DNA of 64,000 nucleotides from the NCBI RefSeq assembly GCF_014655715.1, contig NZ_BNBM01000004.1, positions 319,639 to 383,638 on the forward strand, read 5' to 3'. This DNA is from Streptomyces lanatus (GTDB taxonomy: Bacteria > Actinomycetota > Actinomycetes > Streptomycetales > Streptomycetaceae). The position numbers and the translations under genes were made by a program. This document shows positions 44,767 to 54,120 of this stretch, piece after piece (positions within the stretch are counted from its first letter, which is position 1; each line of letters starts with the position of its first letter). The notes under the pieces were generated by a model that saw only the letters and a program-made list of their open reading frames with translations, made no database searches and had not been told where the DNA came from.

Positions 44767-46259
44767 GCCGGTCCGCCCGCGACGGGCGTAGGCGCGATGC
44801 GGGCATCCAGGCCGTCGAGGCGGTGCAGTTGCCAGTCGCGGGCGTGGCGGGGCGGTGGGCCGCCGGGTACGGAGAGGGCGCCGACCGGGATGCGGCGGGC
44901 GGTCCGCAGGATCTCGGCCCTGGTGGTGTTGGCGTTGTTGCCGTGCATCGCACCGGAGCCACAGCCGGTGTAGTAGCCGACGGGGATGGCCTCGTGCCCG
45001 GTGAGCAGACAGGGCGGGCGGACACCGAGGCGGTGCAGTTCGGTGGCGGAGCGGGTCCAGGCGACGCGGGCGGCGGTGGTGCGGTCCACGGTGCGGTCCA
45101 GGACGGTGTACTGCACGGCCAGATGCCCGGCCAGTACGAGCGCGACGACGGCGGTGGCCACCGGGCGCGGGCGGCCGTTGGGTGCGGTGACCAGGTGCCA
45201 CAGGGCGTCCGCGACGGGGATGGCGAGGAGGGCGTAGGCGGGCAGCAGGAAGCGGGGTGCCGCGTAGCCGATGAGGAACAGGTAGGGGAAGGCGGCCGTC
45301 GTGGCGCAGGCCAGCGGGACCAGGGTGCGCGTGGTGCGGCCGGCGCGGACGGCGACGGCGAGGCCGTAGGCGGCGAGCAGCGGGAGCAGGAGCCACCAGG
45401 CGAACACGACCGGGTGGGGCGTCGGCACGTCGCACGGCCGGCACAGGGTACTGCCGACCAGGCTGCGCAGTTGGTCGTCGACGGCGAGGTTCCAGCCGAG
45501 GTCGCCCTGGATGCGGGAGGCCTCGTTCAGCCGCTCCCGCAGGCCGCCGTAGCCGACGTACGCCTCGATCACCCACTGCGTGCCGCCCGCCACCAGGCCG
45601 GTGGCGACGGCGGCGCCGAGCCGCCAGTGCCGTGCCACCGCCGCGAGCGCCAGCAGCGGCAGGGTGACCCAGACGGAGTCGGTGGGCCGCATCCACGCCA
45701 TCAGCATGGCGCCGGCCAGGACGCCCCAAAGGGCCCACCGGTCGCGGCGGTCCGCGCGGGCCCGCAGGAAGCAGCCGACGCAGATCAGGGCGCCGAGCGC
45801 GACCCAGAGGTTGGGCATGGCCTGCGGACCGTAGAAGAGGGTCACCCACAGAGTGGCGAAGAAGGCGCCCGCGCCGGCCAGGACACGGACCGGGAACAGT
45901 CCGCGCCAGGCACGCAGGGCCAGGTACAGGGCGAGTCCGGACAGGACGGCGAGATAGATCCGCAGCAGGGTCGTGGACGACGACCAGGAGGCGATGGGCC
46001 ACACCAGCAGCGGGACGCCACGCGCGCGTGGTGCGCTGAAGAACGCCGCCGGGGCGTCGCGGGCGACCTGGCTGACGTACACCACCTCGTCCCAGCCGAG
46101 GCCCATCGAGGGCCGTACGAGGAGGAGTTGGAGGAGGGTGAAGGCGGCGGCCACGGCGGCGAGCGGGCCGTCGCCGCGCGCCCGCCACCAACTGCCGGAC
46201 ACGAGCGCCTCGTCGCGCCGCCCCGCACCGACGAGCAGGGGCCGCGTGCCCTGGGCCAT
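44763..46259 (-). CDS. GT39/ArnT-like integral membrane glycosyltransferase
   Basis: This 498-residue polytopic membrane protein has about 11 hydrophobic segments. The extracytoplasmic acidic motif MGLGWDEVVYVSQVARD in the first loop is the expected metal-binding Asp-Glu region of GT-C enzymes that use polyprenyl-phosphate sugars. The C-terminal part (TRSATELHRLGVRPPCLLTG) is a soluble extracellular domain. The ATG at 46259 is chosen; an in-frame upstream extension is possible. The overlapping downstream gene encodes a lipid-flippase-like protein, which supports a lipid-linked sugar role. Acceptor unknown. Confidence 0.72.
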   Translation of the reverse strand: MAQGTRPLLVGAGRRDEALVSGSWWRARGDGPLAAVAAAFTLLQLLLVRPSMGLGWDEVVYVSQVARDAPAAFFSAPRARGVPLLVWPIASWSSSTTLLRIYLAVLSGLALYLALRAWRGLFPVRVLAGAGAFFATLWVTLFYGPQAMPNLWVALGALICVGCFLRARADRRDRWALWGVLAGAMLMAWMRPTDSVWVTLPLLALAAVARHWRLGAAVATGLVAGGTQWVIEAYVGYGGLRERLNEASRIQGDLGWNLAVDDQLRSLVGSTLCRPCDVPTPHPVVFAWWLLLPLLAAYGLAVAVRAGRTTRTLVPLACATTAAFPYLFLIGYAAPRFLLPAYALLAIPVADALWHLVTAPNGRPRPVATAVVALVLAGHLAVQYTVLDRTVDRTTAARVAWTRSATELHRLGVRPPCLLTGHEAIPVGYYTGCGSGAMHGNNANTTRAEILRTARRIPVGALSVPGGPPPRHARDWQLHRLDGLDARIAPTPVAGGPA

Positions 46260-46372
46260 GGTCCACCCCTCCGGTAAATGATCACAAACATGCACAAAAT
46301 AACCCGTAGGGGGTGCCTGCGCAGAGCGCTGTTCGGCCAGGCGTATGACGGGCGGCTGCCACACTCTGCTGT

Positions 46373-47017
46373 GTGACCCTGACCTTCACCGACCTCCTCG
46401 CCCGCGCCCGGTCCCTCCCCCGTGCCGGCCGTCGCGCCGTCCTCGGTGTCGCGGGCAGTCCCGGTGCGGGCAAGACGACGCTCGCCGAACGGCTGGTGCG
46501 GGAGCTGAACGGTGGCGGGGACCGATGGGTGGCGCATGTGCCCATGGACGGGTTCCATCTCGCCGACGTCGAGTTGGAGCGGCTCGGGCTGCGGGACCGC
46601 AAGGGCGCGCCGGACACGTTCGACGCGGCGGGGTACGCGGCGCTGCTGGGGCGGGTGCGCGAGGAGACCGGCACGGTGTACGCGCCCGGCTTCGAGCGGG
46701 TGCTGGAGCAGCCCATCGCCGGGGCCATCGCCGTGGAACCGACGGCCCGGCTCGTGGTGACCGAGGGCAACTACCTTCTGCTGGACACGGAAGCCTGGGC
46801 CCGGGTGCGGTCACAGCTGGACGAGGTGTGGTTCTGCGAGCTCGACGAGGACGAGCGGCTGCGGCGGCTGATCGCCCGGCACGAGGAGTTCGGCAAGCCG
46901 CACGAGCAGGCGGTGGCCTGGGTGATGCGCTCGGACCAACCCAACGCGGCACTGGTCGCGACGACGAGAGGCCGGGCCGATCTGGTGGTGCCGGTCAGCG
47001 CGCTGTGCGAAGGGTGA
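46373..47017 (+). CDS. P-loop nucleoside/nucleotide kinase-family protein
   Basis: The 214-residue protein shows a Walker A motif (GVAGSPGAGKTTL) followed by MDGFHLADVELERLG, a pattern shared with pantothenate kinase, uridine kinase and phosphoribulokinase. VVTEGNYLLLDTEAW and the RHEEFGKPHEQAVAWV lid complete the fold. The GTG start at 46373 has no strong ribosome site. The 3' end overlaps the convergent lyase-like gene by 23 bp. Substrate (sugar, nucleoside or pantothenate-like) is unknown. Confidence 0.82.
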   Translation: MTLTFTDLLARARSLPRAGRRAVLGVAGSPGAGKTTLAERLVRELNGGGDRWVAHVPMDGFHLADVELERLGLRDRKGAPDTFDAAGYAALLGRVREETGTVYAPGFERVLEQPIAGAIAVEPTARLVVTEGNYLLLDTEAWARVRSQLDEVWFCELDEDERLRRLIARHEEFGKPHEQAVAWVMRSDQPNAALVATTRGRADLVVPVSALCEG

Positions 47018-48818
47018 GTTCCGTGTCGCCCACCGGCTCGCCGATCACCGCCGTGAAGGCCTCGGTACGGACCGTCAGACCCGAACCGTCGTGGGCGAAG
47101 GTGGGCTCGAACGGGCCCTGCGGTCCGTAGCGTACGGCGAAGACATGCAGGTCCTCGGGGGCGCCGGGGGCCGGTTGCGCCTCCAGTGCCGTCGAGCTGA
47201 CCAGGTGGCTCCAGCCCAGGTCGGGGTTGCCGTAGCCCCGCGGGTCGGCCGCCAGGGCGAAGGCCGCCTCCTCCTGGGTGCGCTCCGCTCGGGCGTCGAA
47301 GTGGTCTACGCCGTCCGCGTCCGGGTGGGTCAGGCGCAGTTCACCGGCCGAGGCGACCTCGCCCTCAGCGGTCCGGCGCACCCGGTCGCCGTCGTCGGCG
47401 GCGTAGGGCAGGCCCGCGAGCAGATACGGGGTGCCGGGGAGCCGCTGCACGGCGACGGTCGTCCACAGGCTCGTGCCGTCGGTGACATACAGGGACCGCA
47501 CATGGCGCAGGACATGATCGCGGCCCACGACGGGCTTGGTGACCAGCTTGCCGGTGAGACCGGCCGTGCGCACGTCCCGGACCCGGACCTCGCCCATCGG
47601 GCGGCAGTGCAGGAACCCGTCCGTGACGGGGCCGAAGCCGTGCTGCCGGTTCACGGCGGCGGGGAGGTAGTAGGTGCCGGCGGCCTCGACCAGGGACGGG
47701 GTCATACGGTCGTCGAAGGCCACCGAGACCGTGCCCGCGCGGAGTTGGTGCCGGGCCGGGGTCCGGGACGGGGTGCGGTGCCAGCGCGTGGTGTCCTGGA
47801 TCTGCCAGACCAGCATCCACGCGAAGTGGCCGTCGACTCCGCCGTCCGCCTTCACCGCGTGCCGGCCCCAGCCGGTGTCGCCCCGGTAGCGGCCGAGGTC
47901 GGAGCCGATCCGCCGGCTGAAGTGGCGCAGGCCGAGGACGGACTCGAAGCCGCTGTGCTGCTCGCTGTAGCGGGGACCGCCGTTGTCGAAGCCGCCGGTG
48001 GGGAGGCGGGCGTCGATGTAGCGGGCGAGTGCGTCGCCGTCCTCGGCGAAGACATGCTCGCCGCTGACGCGATGGGCCTGCGCGAGGAAGGACAGGGAGA
48101 TCGGGCCGTAGTTGTTGTCGTAGGCACCGCCGTGCTCGGGCGGCAGCAGGGCACCCCGGTCGCGGACCCGGTGGGCGCGGATCTTCTCCTCGTACAGCCG
48201 CAGGGCGCGTCGCCGCACCGCGCCGGCGTGCGGGGCGGGCAGGTGGCGGGCCAGCATCAGTCCGCCGACCACACAGCCGATGGCCTGGTTGCCGGCCTCC
48301 TGCGGGTTGAAGAAGGTCGCCTCGGTGAGCCAGCGCCAGTAGCCGTGCGCCACCCCGAGGAGTTCGGCGCGCTGCTCGCCCTCGACGAGCCCCTCCGCGA
48401 GGTCCAGCAGGTTCACCGCCTGGAGCAGCGCCCACACCGTGCTGGGCCAGTCCCCGACGGGGTGGGCGCCCGCCGCCAGGGTGTAGCGGGCGTACGGCAG
48501 ACCGCTGCCCGGTGCCGTCAGGTTCGGATAGCCGGGGTTGTCCTCCCTGTAGACGCGCTCGCGCAGATGGAAGGCGAGGCTGCGGCGCACCGCCTCCGGC
48601 AGGCGCGGGTCCTTGCCGCGCTGCCAGGCGAGGGCGAGCAGTGAGGTGACGCCGAGGGATGTGTCGCCGATGTCGTCGACGCAGTCCGGGTGCTCCAGGT
48701 TGCCCTCCGGCGTGAGCCGGGCCAGCGCCTGCTCGACGACATCGGCGAGGACGGCGTCGTACGCCTCCGGGGTGTCGGGGAGGTCGTGCAGGGCGCCGAG
48801 CTGGCGAGGGAGATGCAC
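46995..48818 (-). CDS. Cytoplasmic polysaccharide lyase/hydrolase-like protein 2
   Basis: This 607-residue protein has an N-terminal all-helical repeat region consistent with an (alpha/alpha) toroid (about residues 1-370) and a C-terminal beta-sandwich. Conserved-looking segments are FFNPQEAGNQAIGCVVGGLM, YDNNYGPISLSFLAQA and GGPRYSEQHSGFESVLGLRH. This two-part build is common to heparinase II/III-like and related lyases, but I could not name a family. No signal peptide is present. The GTG start at 48818 follows AAGGA. It is the last gene of the importer operon and probably processes imported oligosaccharides. Its end overlaps the convergent kinase gene by 23 bp. Confidence 0.62.
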   Translation of the reverse strand: MHLPRQLGALHDLPDTPEAYDAVLADVVEQALARLTPEGNLEHPDCVDDIGDTSLGVTSLLALAWQRGKDPRLPEAVRRSLAFHLRERVYREDNPGYPNLTAPGSGLPYARYTLAAGAHPVGDWPSTVWALLQAVNLLDLAEGLVEGEQRAELLGVAHGYWRWLTEATFFNPQEAGNQAIGCVVGGLMLARHLPAPHAGAVRRRALRLYEEKIRAHRVRDRGALLPPEHGGAYDNNYGPISLSFLAQAHRVSGEHVFAEDGDALARYIDARLPTGGFDNGGPRYSEQHSGFESVLGLRHFSRRIGSDLGRYRGDTGWGRHAVKADGGVDGHFAWMLVWQIQDTTRWHRTPSRTPARHQLRAGTVSVAFDDRMTPSLVEAAGTYYLPAAVNRQHGFGPVTDGFLHCRPMGEVRVRDVRTAGLTGKLVTKPVVGRDHVLRHVRSLYVTDGTSLWTTVAVQRLPGTPYLLAGLPYAADDGDRVRRTAEGEVASAGELRLTHPDADGVDHFDARAERTQEEAAFALAADPRGYGNPDLGWSHLVSSTALEAQPAPGAPEDLHVFAVRYGPQGPFEPTFAHDGSGLTVRTEAFTAVIGEPVGDTELTLRTAR

Positions 48819-48866
48819 GGGTTCAGTCCTTCGTGCCGGAGGCGGCCATGGTGTGGTTCGGCGAGG

Positions 48867-50585
48867 TCACTCGACAGGTGCGGGTCGGCGGGCGCGCAGT
48901 GCCACGTTCAGTGTGTGCGGGCCGAGGCCGCCGAGGTAGACGCGGTTTCCGGTCGTCGCATCGGTGCCGCCCACCACGGTGTAGTCCTGCCCCGGGTCGT
49001 ACCGCAGTACGTCGCTCCGGTCCGGCCCGGCGAGCGGTTCGCCCGCCTCGACTTCGGTCTCGATCCGGATCTCGTCGGCACCGGCCCGATAGGTCATCGA
49101 CCCGGTCGTCAGGCACCAGCGTCCGTCGCCGATCGGTAGGGCGCCCTCCGGCACGCCGCCCGGCCGGAAGGTCAGTTCGAGGGCCCAGGGCACGCGTGGT
49201 CCGCTGATGTCGATGCAGAGGTCGGCGCCGTCGTCCCGCAGGTCCACCTCGACGCGGGTGGTGTGGGAGACCTCGTCCCGAGGCCGGTCCGGGAAGGCCA
49301 TCGCGGCCGAGAAGCGCCCCTCGTCCACCAGCCGGTAGGCGGCGTCGTCGCGCCTCTGGTCCGTCGGGAGCGGCTGGTAGTAGGCGGCGGTGAGGGTCTG
49401 GGTGAGCCGGTAGCGGTGGTCGGCGAGCTGTTGCATGGCGGCGGCGCGGAACGGGCCCAGGTCGAAGAACCCTCGCGAGAGGCGGACCGCGTCGAGGACG
49501 GCGTCACCGGCGAACAGGCGCAGGAACGTGGGGTTGCAGGCGAGGCCGGAGCGGATCCGCCCGTGCTCGGGCACGTCCGAGCCGCCGTACAGGACGCTGT
49601 GCGCGGTGGCGGAGGCACGTGAGGCCAGGCGGGCCGTGGTGAGGTACCGGTCGCGGGGAAGGGGTTCCGGCGCCGGTGTCGGCAAGGGGTGGCACAGGTC
49701 GGGGGTGAGGAGGGTCTGGGCGAGCAGGTCGGGGTCTTCGATGCCGCCAGCGGCCGCCAGCCGCGCCGCCCGGGCGAAGTCGCCGCGGCCGGTGCGGATG
49801 GCGAGCAGCCGGTAGTGCGGCAGATAGGGCGCCAGCGGGTACGGGCGGTGCTGGTCCTGGCGGCGCGAGAGGACGGTCTCCACCGTGCCGTCCGGCCTGA
49901 TGAGGTCCAGGGTCGTGGCTAGGTTGCGTTCGACGGCGTCGAGCAGGTCGGCGTGGTCGAGGACGTCGGCCAGGAGCAGCAGCGAAGGGTTGGAGACGTG
50001 GGCGGCGTAGTTGGCGCTCCGCTCCGAGTACAGGCCCTCCGTGTCGATGTCGACGCCCTCGGCGAGCCACTCCTCGACGCGGTCGAGCAGCCGGTCGTCC
50101 GGGAACGACCGGTGCAGCCGGGCCAGCGCCGCGCACAGCTCCCAGCGGTGGTTCGGGGTGTGCACCCCACCAGTCAGGAGACTGCCGGTGGCGGCGCCGG
50201 CGATCTCGGCGAGCCCGGCCGTGATGTCACGCAGTTCCGGCCCCGCGCCGACGGCGAGAACATGCGCGTCGCACACGTCGTTGACGGTGAACGCGGAGTC
50301 CGGCGGTGACTGCACGTTGTCGCCGCCGGCGAAGAGCCCGGTGGTGGTCTGCGCGCCCATCAGGGCGCGGAGGTGGGTCATCGCGGCGGCGACGGCCTGC
50401 CCGCTGCCGTGCAGTGCCGAGTCCGGGGAACGGTACGCGGCGACCAGGGTCTTCACCCGCCGCGCGAGTACGCGGTGGGTCACGCCGGTCGGTTCCTCGT
50501 CCGGGCCCGCCGCCAGTGGGGCGGCCCACCGGTCGGCGGTGCGGGCCGCCGCGCGGACGAACTCGTGGTCGAGCGGGGTGGGCAA
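48867..50585 (-). CDS. Cytoplasmic heparinase II/III-like lyase-type protein 1
   Basis: The 572-residue protein also looks like a helical toroid plus beta-sandwich. TPNHRWELCAALARLHRSF carries the Asn-His pair and aromatic seen in toroid lyases, and EGLYSERSANYAAHVSNPSL offers Tyr residues of the kind used as catalytic acid. The rest (RVEVDLRDDGADLCIDISGP) is beta-rich. No signal peptide is visible. The TTG start at 50585, two bases after the upstream permease stop with AAGGA in front, indicates tight coupling to the importer. The expected role is depolymerising or eliminating uronic-acid or amino-sugar oligosaccharides; exact family and substrate are uncertain. Confidence 0.65.
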   Translation of the reverse strand: MPTPLDHEFVRAAARTADRWAAPLAAGPDEEPTGVTHRVLARRVKTLVAAYRSPDSALHGSGQAVAAAMTHLRALMGAQTTTGLFAGGDNVQSPPDSAFTVNDVCDAHVLAVGAGPELRDITAGLAEIAGAATGSLLTGGVHTPNHRWELCAALARLHRSFPDDRLLDRVEEWLAEGVDIDTEGLYSERSANYAAHVSNPSLLLLADVLDHADLLDAVERNLATTLDLIRPDGTVETVLSRRQDQHRPYPLAPYLPHYRLLAIRTGRGDFARAARLAAAGGIEDPDLLAQTLLTPDLCHPLPTPAPEPLPRDRYLTTARLASRASATAHSVLYGGSDVPEHGRIRSGLACNPTFLRLFAGDAVLDAVRLSRGFFDLGPFRAAAMQQLADHRYRLTQTLTAAYYQPLPTDQRRDDAAYRLVDEGRFSAAMAFPDRPRDEVSHTTRVEVDLRDDGADLCIDISGPRVPWALELTFRPGGVPEGALPIGDGRWCLTTGSMTYRAGADEIRIETEVEAGEPLAGPDRSDVLRYDPGQDYTVVGGTDATTGNRVYLGGLGPHTLNVALRARRPAPVE

Positions 50586-50587
50586 GG

Positions 50588-51490
50588 TCAGTCCTTCAGT
50601 CCGGCGTTGATGTCAGCGTTCATGACGTAGCGCTGGAACACCAGGAAGACTGCGATCAGCGGGATCATGGAGATGACCGAGCCGCCGAGCAGCACCGACC
50701 AGTTGATGTTCTGCGCGCCGACGAGGCTCTGGATGCCGATCTGCACGGTGAACTTGTCGGGGTCGTTGAGCATCAGCAGCGGCCAGATGTAGTCGTTCCA
50801 GCGCCACTGGAACGACAGGATGGCGAGGGTCAGCATGATGGGCCGGGAGATCGGCACCATGATCCGCAGGAAGATCGACAGCTCACGCGCCCCGTCGATA
50901 CGGGCGGCCTCGATGAGTTCGTCGGGGACCGTCAGGAAGAACTGGCGGAACATGAAGCATCCGGTCGCGGTGAGCACGGCCGGGAGGATGATGCCGCCGA
51001 ACGAGTTGTAGAGACCGAGGTCGCGGACGACCAGGAACTCGGGGGCGAGCATGACCTCGGACGGCAGCATCGTGGTGGCCAGGATGCAGAGGAAGAAGAA
51101 CTTGAGCCATTTGTTGTCGTACTTGGCCAGCGCGTAGCCGGTGCAGCAGCTGGCCCCCACCGTGAGGATCGTCGTGATCACGCACACGATGGCCGTGTTG
51201 ATGAAGTACTGGGAGAAATTGGCGCTGTCCCACGCCGCCTCGTAACCCGACAGGGTGGGGTTGTGCGGAACCAGCGTCAGCGGAAGGGAGAACAGATCTC
51301 CCGCCGGCTTGAAGGAGCTGAGGACGAACCACAGCACAGGCAACCCGTACAGGCACGCCAGGATCCACAGCAGTGTCGTCGCGGACACCGCCCCCCGGAG
51401 CCCGCCGCGGCCCGCGCCGCGGGGCCGCTTCTTGGACACGGGCCGTCCGCGATCGGCGTCGACCGGGCGGGGAAGGTCTGTGGTTGTCAT
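50588..51490 (-). CDS. Sugar ABC importer permease, MalG-type
   Basis: This 300-residue permease has six hydrophobic segments after a charged N-terminal tail and the cytoplasmic EAA loop (IEAARIDGARELSIFLRIMV). Its ATG overlaps the stop of the first permease (ATGA). The lyase-like gene starts immediately downstream. No ATPase gene is present in the operon, so a shared MsiK-type ATPase is expected. Confidence 0.9.
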   Translation of the reverse strand: MTTTDLPRPVDADRGRPVSKKRPRGAGRGGLRGAVSATTLLWILACLYGLPVLWFVLSSFKPAGDLFSLPLTLVPHNPTLSGYEAAWDSANFSQYFINTAIVCVITTILTVGASCCTGYALAKYDNKWLKFFFLCILATTMLPSEVMLAPEFLVVRDLGLYNSFGGIILPAVLTATGCFMFRQFFLTVPDELIEAARIDGARELSIFLRIMVPISRPIMLTLAILSFQWRWNDYIWPLLMLNDPDKFTVQIGIQSLVGAQNINWSVLLGGSVISMIPLIAVFLVFQRYVMNADINAGLKD

Positions 51491-52398
51491 CGGTTCTCCA
51501 TCCGCCGGTTGACGATCAGCTGGATGATCGCGACGGCCATCAGGATGAGCATGAGCACGAACGACGCGGCGCTCGCGTAGCCGATCTGGCCCGTTTTGAA
51601 GCCGGTTTGGTAGATGTACTGGACGAGCAGGTTGTTCGACGTTCCCGGTCCGCCGTTGTTGAGGGCGAGGAAGAGCGGGTACTCCTTCATCGCGTTGATC
51701 GTGTTGAGCAGGATCACGATGAAGGACGTGGGCGCGATGCTCGGCAGTGTGATGCTGATGAACTGGCGCCAGGGGCCCGCACCGTCGAGGGAGGCCGCCT
51801 CGTAGTACGAGGTGGGCACGTTCTTGATCGCCGCGATGAACAGCAGCATCGAGAAGGCCGTTCCCCACCAGGCGCCCGCCATCACGACCACGCCAAGCGA
51901 GAGGTCCGCGTTCGACTGCCACGCGATCGCGTCCCCGCCGAGCTTCTCGATGACGTAGTTGATCAGTCCGAAGTTCTCGCCGAACAGCCACCGCCACAGG
52001 ACGCCCACGACGATGGGCGAGATCAGCCACGGGATGAAGAAGATGACACGGGCGACCGACGAGCCCTTGGCCTGCTTGCTCACCACCAGGTTGGCGACGA
52101 GGAGGGAGAGCACGAAGTTCAGCGGAACGACGAGCACGGCGTACAGCAGCGTCCGGCTCAGCGCGTCGTAGAAGGTGGAGTCCCCGAAGAGGTTGCTGTA
52201 GTTGTCCAGTCCGACGAACTGGAACGCCCCCACACCCGTGTAGTTCGTGAAGGAGTAGACGAGCCCGATCACCGCCGGCCAGACGAAGAACAGCGCGAAG
52301 AGCACGACGTTGGCCGCGATGAGGACGAGCGGCGCAAGGGTGTACTTACTGCGTCTCCTGGGCGGGCTCGCGGACACGTCCGAGGCGCGTTTTGTCAT
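51487..52398 (-). CDS. Sugar ABC importer permease, MalF-type
   Basis: This 303-residue membrane protein has six hydrophobic segments and an EAA loop (YEAASLDGAGPWRQFISITL). It lies downstream of the binding-protein gene across a 116-bp gap that contains a strong hairpin, and overlaps the next permease by four bases. It forms the channel with that permease. Confidence 0.9.
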   Translation of the reverse strand: MTKRASDVSASPPRRRSKYTLAPLVLIAANVVLFALFFVWPAVIGLVYSFTNYTGVGAFQFVGLDNYSNLFGDSTFYDALSRTLLYAVLVVPLNFVLSLLVANLVVSKQAKGSSVARVIFFIPWLISPIVVGVLWRWLFGENFGLINYVIEKLGGDAIAWQSNADLSLGVVVMAGAWWGTAFSMLLFIAAIKNVPTSYYEAASLDGAGPWRQFISITLPSIAPTSFIVILLNTINAMKEYPLFLALNNGGPGTSNNLLVQYIYQTGFKTGQIGYASAASFVLMLILMAVAIIQLIVNRRMENR

Positions 52399-52468
52399 CT
52401 TCCTGACTCCGTGCTGGTGGATTGGGTTCCGGTGGGCTCACTCCATGAGCCCGGCATCACGTGGGAGT

Positions 52469-52511
52469 CCAGGGCCGGGCGGCGGCGTCGCACTCCACCG
52501 CCCGGCCCTGG
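52469..52511 (-). terminator. Intra-operon hairpin between binding protein and permeases
   Basis: Perfect 14-bp arms CCAGGGCCGGGCGG and CCGCCCGGCCCTGG surround a 15-nt loop, starting four bases after the binding-protein stop. Such hairpins usually stabilise the binding-protein mRNA or partly terminate transcription, so the binding protein is made in excess of the permeases. Confidence 0.8.
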
Positions 52512-52514
52512 GGC

Positions 52515-53843
52515 CTATGAGGCGCCGCCGACCTGCTGGTTGTAGCCGGCCACGATGTTCTCCAGGGCCTTGTCGGCCGACTGCTGGCCGTTGATCGCCT
52601 TGCCGAGTTCCGTCTTGGTCGGGTCCTCGGTGAGGCTCTTGCCCTTCAGCACCCAGTTCGTCTGCGCGCTGTTGAAGTAGCCGGAGATCGGGTCGTAGAG
52701 CGGGATCGACTCGTTGTAGAGCTTGAACGCCGCCTGCGCCGCCTCGGACTTGAAGGGGTACTTCGGGCTCAGACCGCTCTCGACCGGCAGGAACCCGGAG
52801 GCCTCGCACAGCGCCTGGTAGTGGGCCGGCTCGTACAGCCAGGACAGGAACTTGGTCGCTGCGGCGGCCGCGTCGCCGTTGTTGTTGAAGCCGACGGTCA
52901 TGCCGCCGCTGTTGACGTCACTGGCCTGCACGGGCTCGGCGGGAGTCGGGACGCTCGCCCACTCGAACTTCTTGATGCTCTCCGCGAAGGCGGGCACCTG
53001 CCACACGCCGGACCAGTAGGCGACGACGTCACCGCTCTGGAACATGGCGGACGGGTCGGCGCCGCTGGTCCACACCGACTTCGGCATGGTCTTGTCGTCG
53101 TTGAGGCCGACGAAGTAGTTCACGGCCTTCTTCGTCGCCGCGTCCACCGAGAACTTGCCGGAGTCGTCCGCGTGGACGTACTTGCCGCCCATCTCGTACA
53201 CCATGGCGCGCAGCCGGGACGGCGACTGGTCGAAGGTCAGGGAGTACTTGGCGTCGGTCTTCTCGCGGACCTTGTTCGCCGCCGCGATGAAGTCCTTCCA
53301 GGTCCAGGTCTTCGAGGGCGAGGTCGGGAAGGAGACGCCGGCCTTCTCAAAGAGCGACTTGTTGATGAACATGCCGGACGCGGTGACGTCCGAGGGGATG
53401 GACAGCACCTTCCCGGACGAGTCCTTGGCGAGGAAGTTGGCGTTGATCTTGTTGGTCTTGTTGTTGGCGATGGAGCTGAGGTCGATCAGCTTGTTCGACC
53501 AGATCGGGTCCAGCGCCGGCACGGCCGCCACGTCGGGCAGAGAGTTCGCCTGCGCGGCGTTGTGCAGCTTGGTGGTGTAGCCGTCGTAGGGGATGTTGAC
53601 GAGCTTGACGTCGACGCCGGTTTCCTTCTTGTACTGCGCCACCATCTTCTTCCAGCCCGCGTCCTGGCCCGGCACCGTGGAGATCCAGAACGTCAGCGAC
53701 TTGGAGGTACCGCCCGAGTCGGAACCCGAACCGCAGGCGGAGAGGAGCAGGGCACCTGCCGTGGCCACGGCAGCGAGGGGAACCAGGCGGCCTATGGCGC
53801 CGCGGCCGAGTCGGCGGGAGCGCCGCACACCCACAGTGGTCAT
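52515..53843 (-). CDS. Sugar ABC importer, lipoprotein substrate-binding subunit
   Basis: The 442-residue binding protein has a charged N-region, a hydrophobic core and a lipobox ending LLLSAC, so the mature protein is lipid-anchored. The mature domain has the family 1 pattern (SLTFWISTVPGQDAGWKKMV). It is the first gene of the five-gene importer/lyase operon. The ATG has AAGGGATCG upstream. A LacI-type AAGCGCTT palindrome lies in the promoter region, although the nearby regulators belong to the ROK and RpiR families. Sugar unknown; the downstream lyase-like enzymes suggest acidic or amino-sugar oligosaccharides. Confidence 0.88.
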   Translation of the reverse strand: MTTVGVRRSRRLGRGAIGRLVPLAAVATAGALLLSACGSGSDSGGTSKSLTFWISTVPGQDAGWKKMVAQYKKETGVDVKLVNIPYDGYTTKLHNAAQANSLPDVAAVPALDPIWSNKLIDLSSIANNKTNKINANFLAKDSSGKVLSIPSDVTASGMFINKSLFEKAGVSFPTSPSKTWTWKDFIAAANKVREKTDAKYSLTFDQSPSRLRAMVYEMGGKYVHADDSGKFSVDAATKKAVNYFVGLNDDKTMPKSVWTSGADPSAMFQSGDVVAYWSGVWQVPAFAESIKKFEWASVPTPAEPVQASDVNSGGMTVGFNNNGDAAAAATKFLSWLYEPAHYQALCEASGFLPVESGLSPKYPFKSEAAQAAFKLYNESIPLYDPISGYFNSAQTNWVLKGKSLTEDPTKTELGKAINGQQSADKALENIVAGYNQQVGGAS

Positions 53844-54078
53844 CTTCGATCCCTTTTTCGTGGTAGGGGACGGAGCACGGCGCCGACCGAGGCGGCACGG
53901 GTGCATTTTGCAGGAAAAATCACTTCCCGGGGGCACGGCCTCGCCCGGCCGCGTCATCCACGCGGGGCGAGCTCCCCGGCCGTCCTGGCCGTCACCGCAC
54001 GGGCACGCCCTCGTGCGGTTGCCGTACATCGAAGTACGGGCGGGATGTTCGCCCCAAGCCGGCGTCCCGGCCGACTTA

Positions 54079-54097
54079 GAAAGCGCTTGTCCGGACA
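54079..54097. promoter_or_regulatory. LacI-type AAGCGCTT and adjoining TGTCCGGACA palindromes
   Basis: The core AAGCGCTT (54081-54088) abuts a perfect 10-bp palindrome TGTCCGGACA (54088-54097). Both lie about 240 bp upstream of the binding-protein gene and just beyond the end of the ROK gene, fitting an operator region for the importer operon. Confidence 0.45.
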
Positions 54098-54120
54098 TTG
54101 GCAGACCGAGTCCGAAACCG

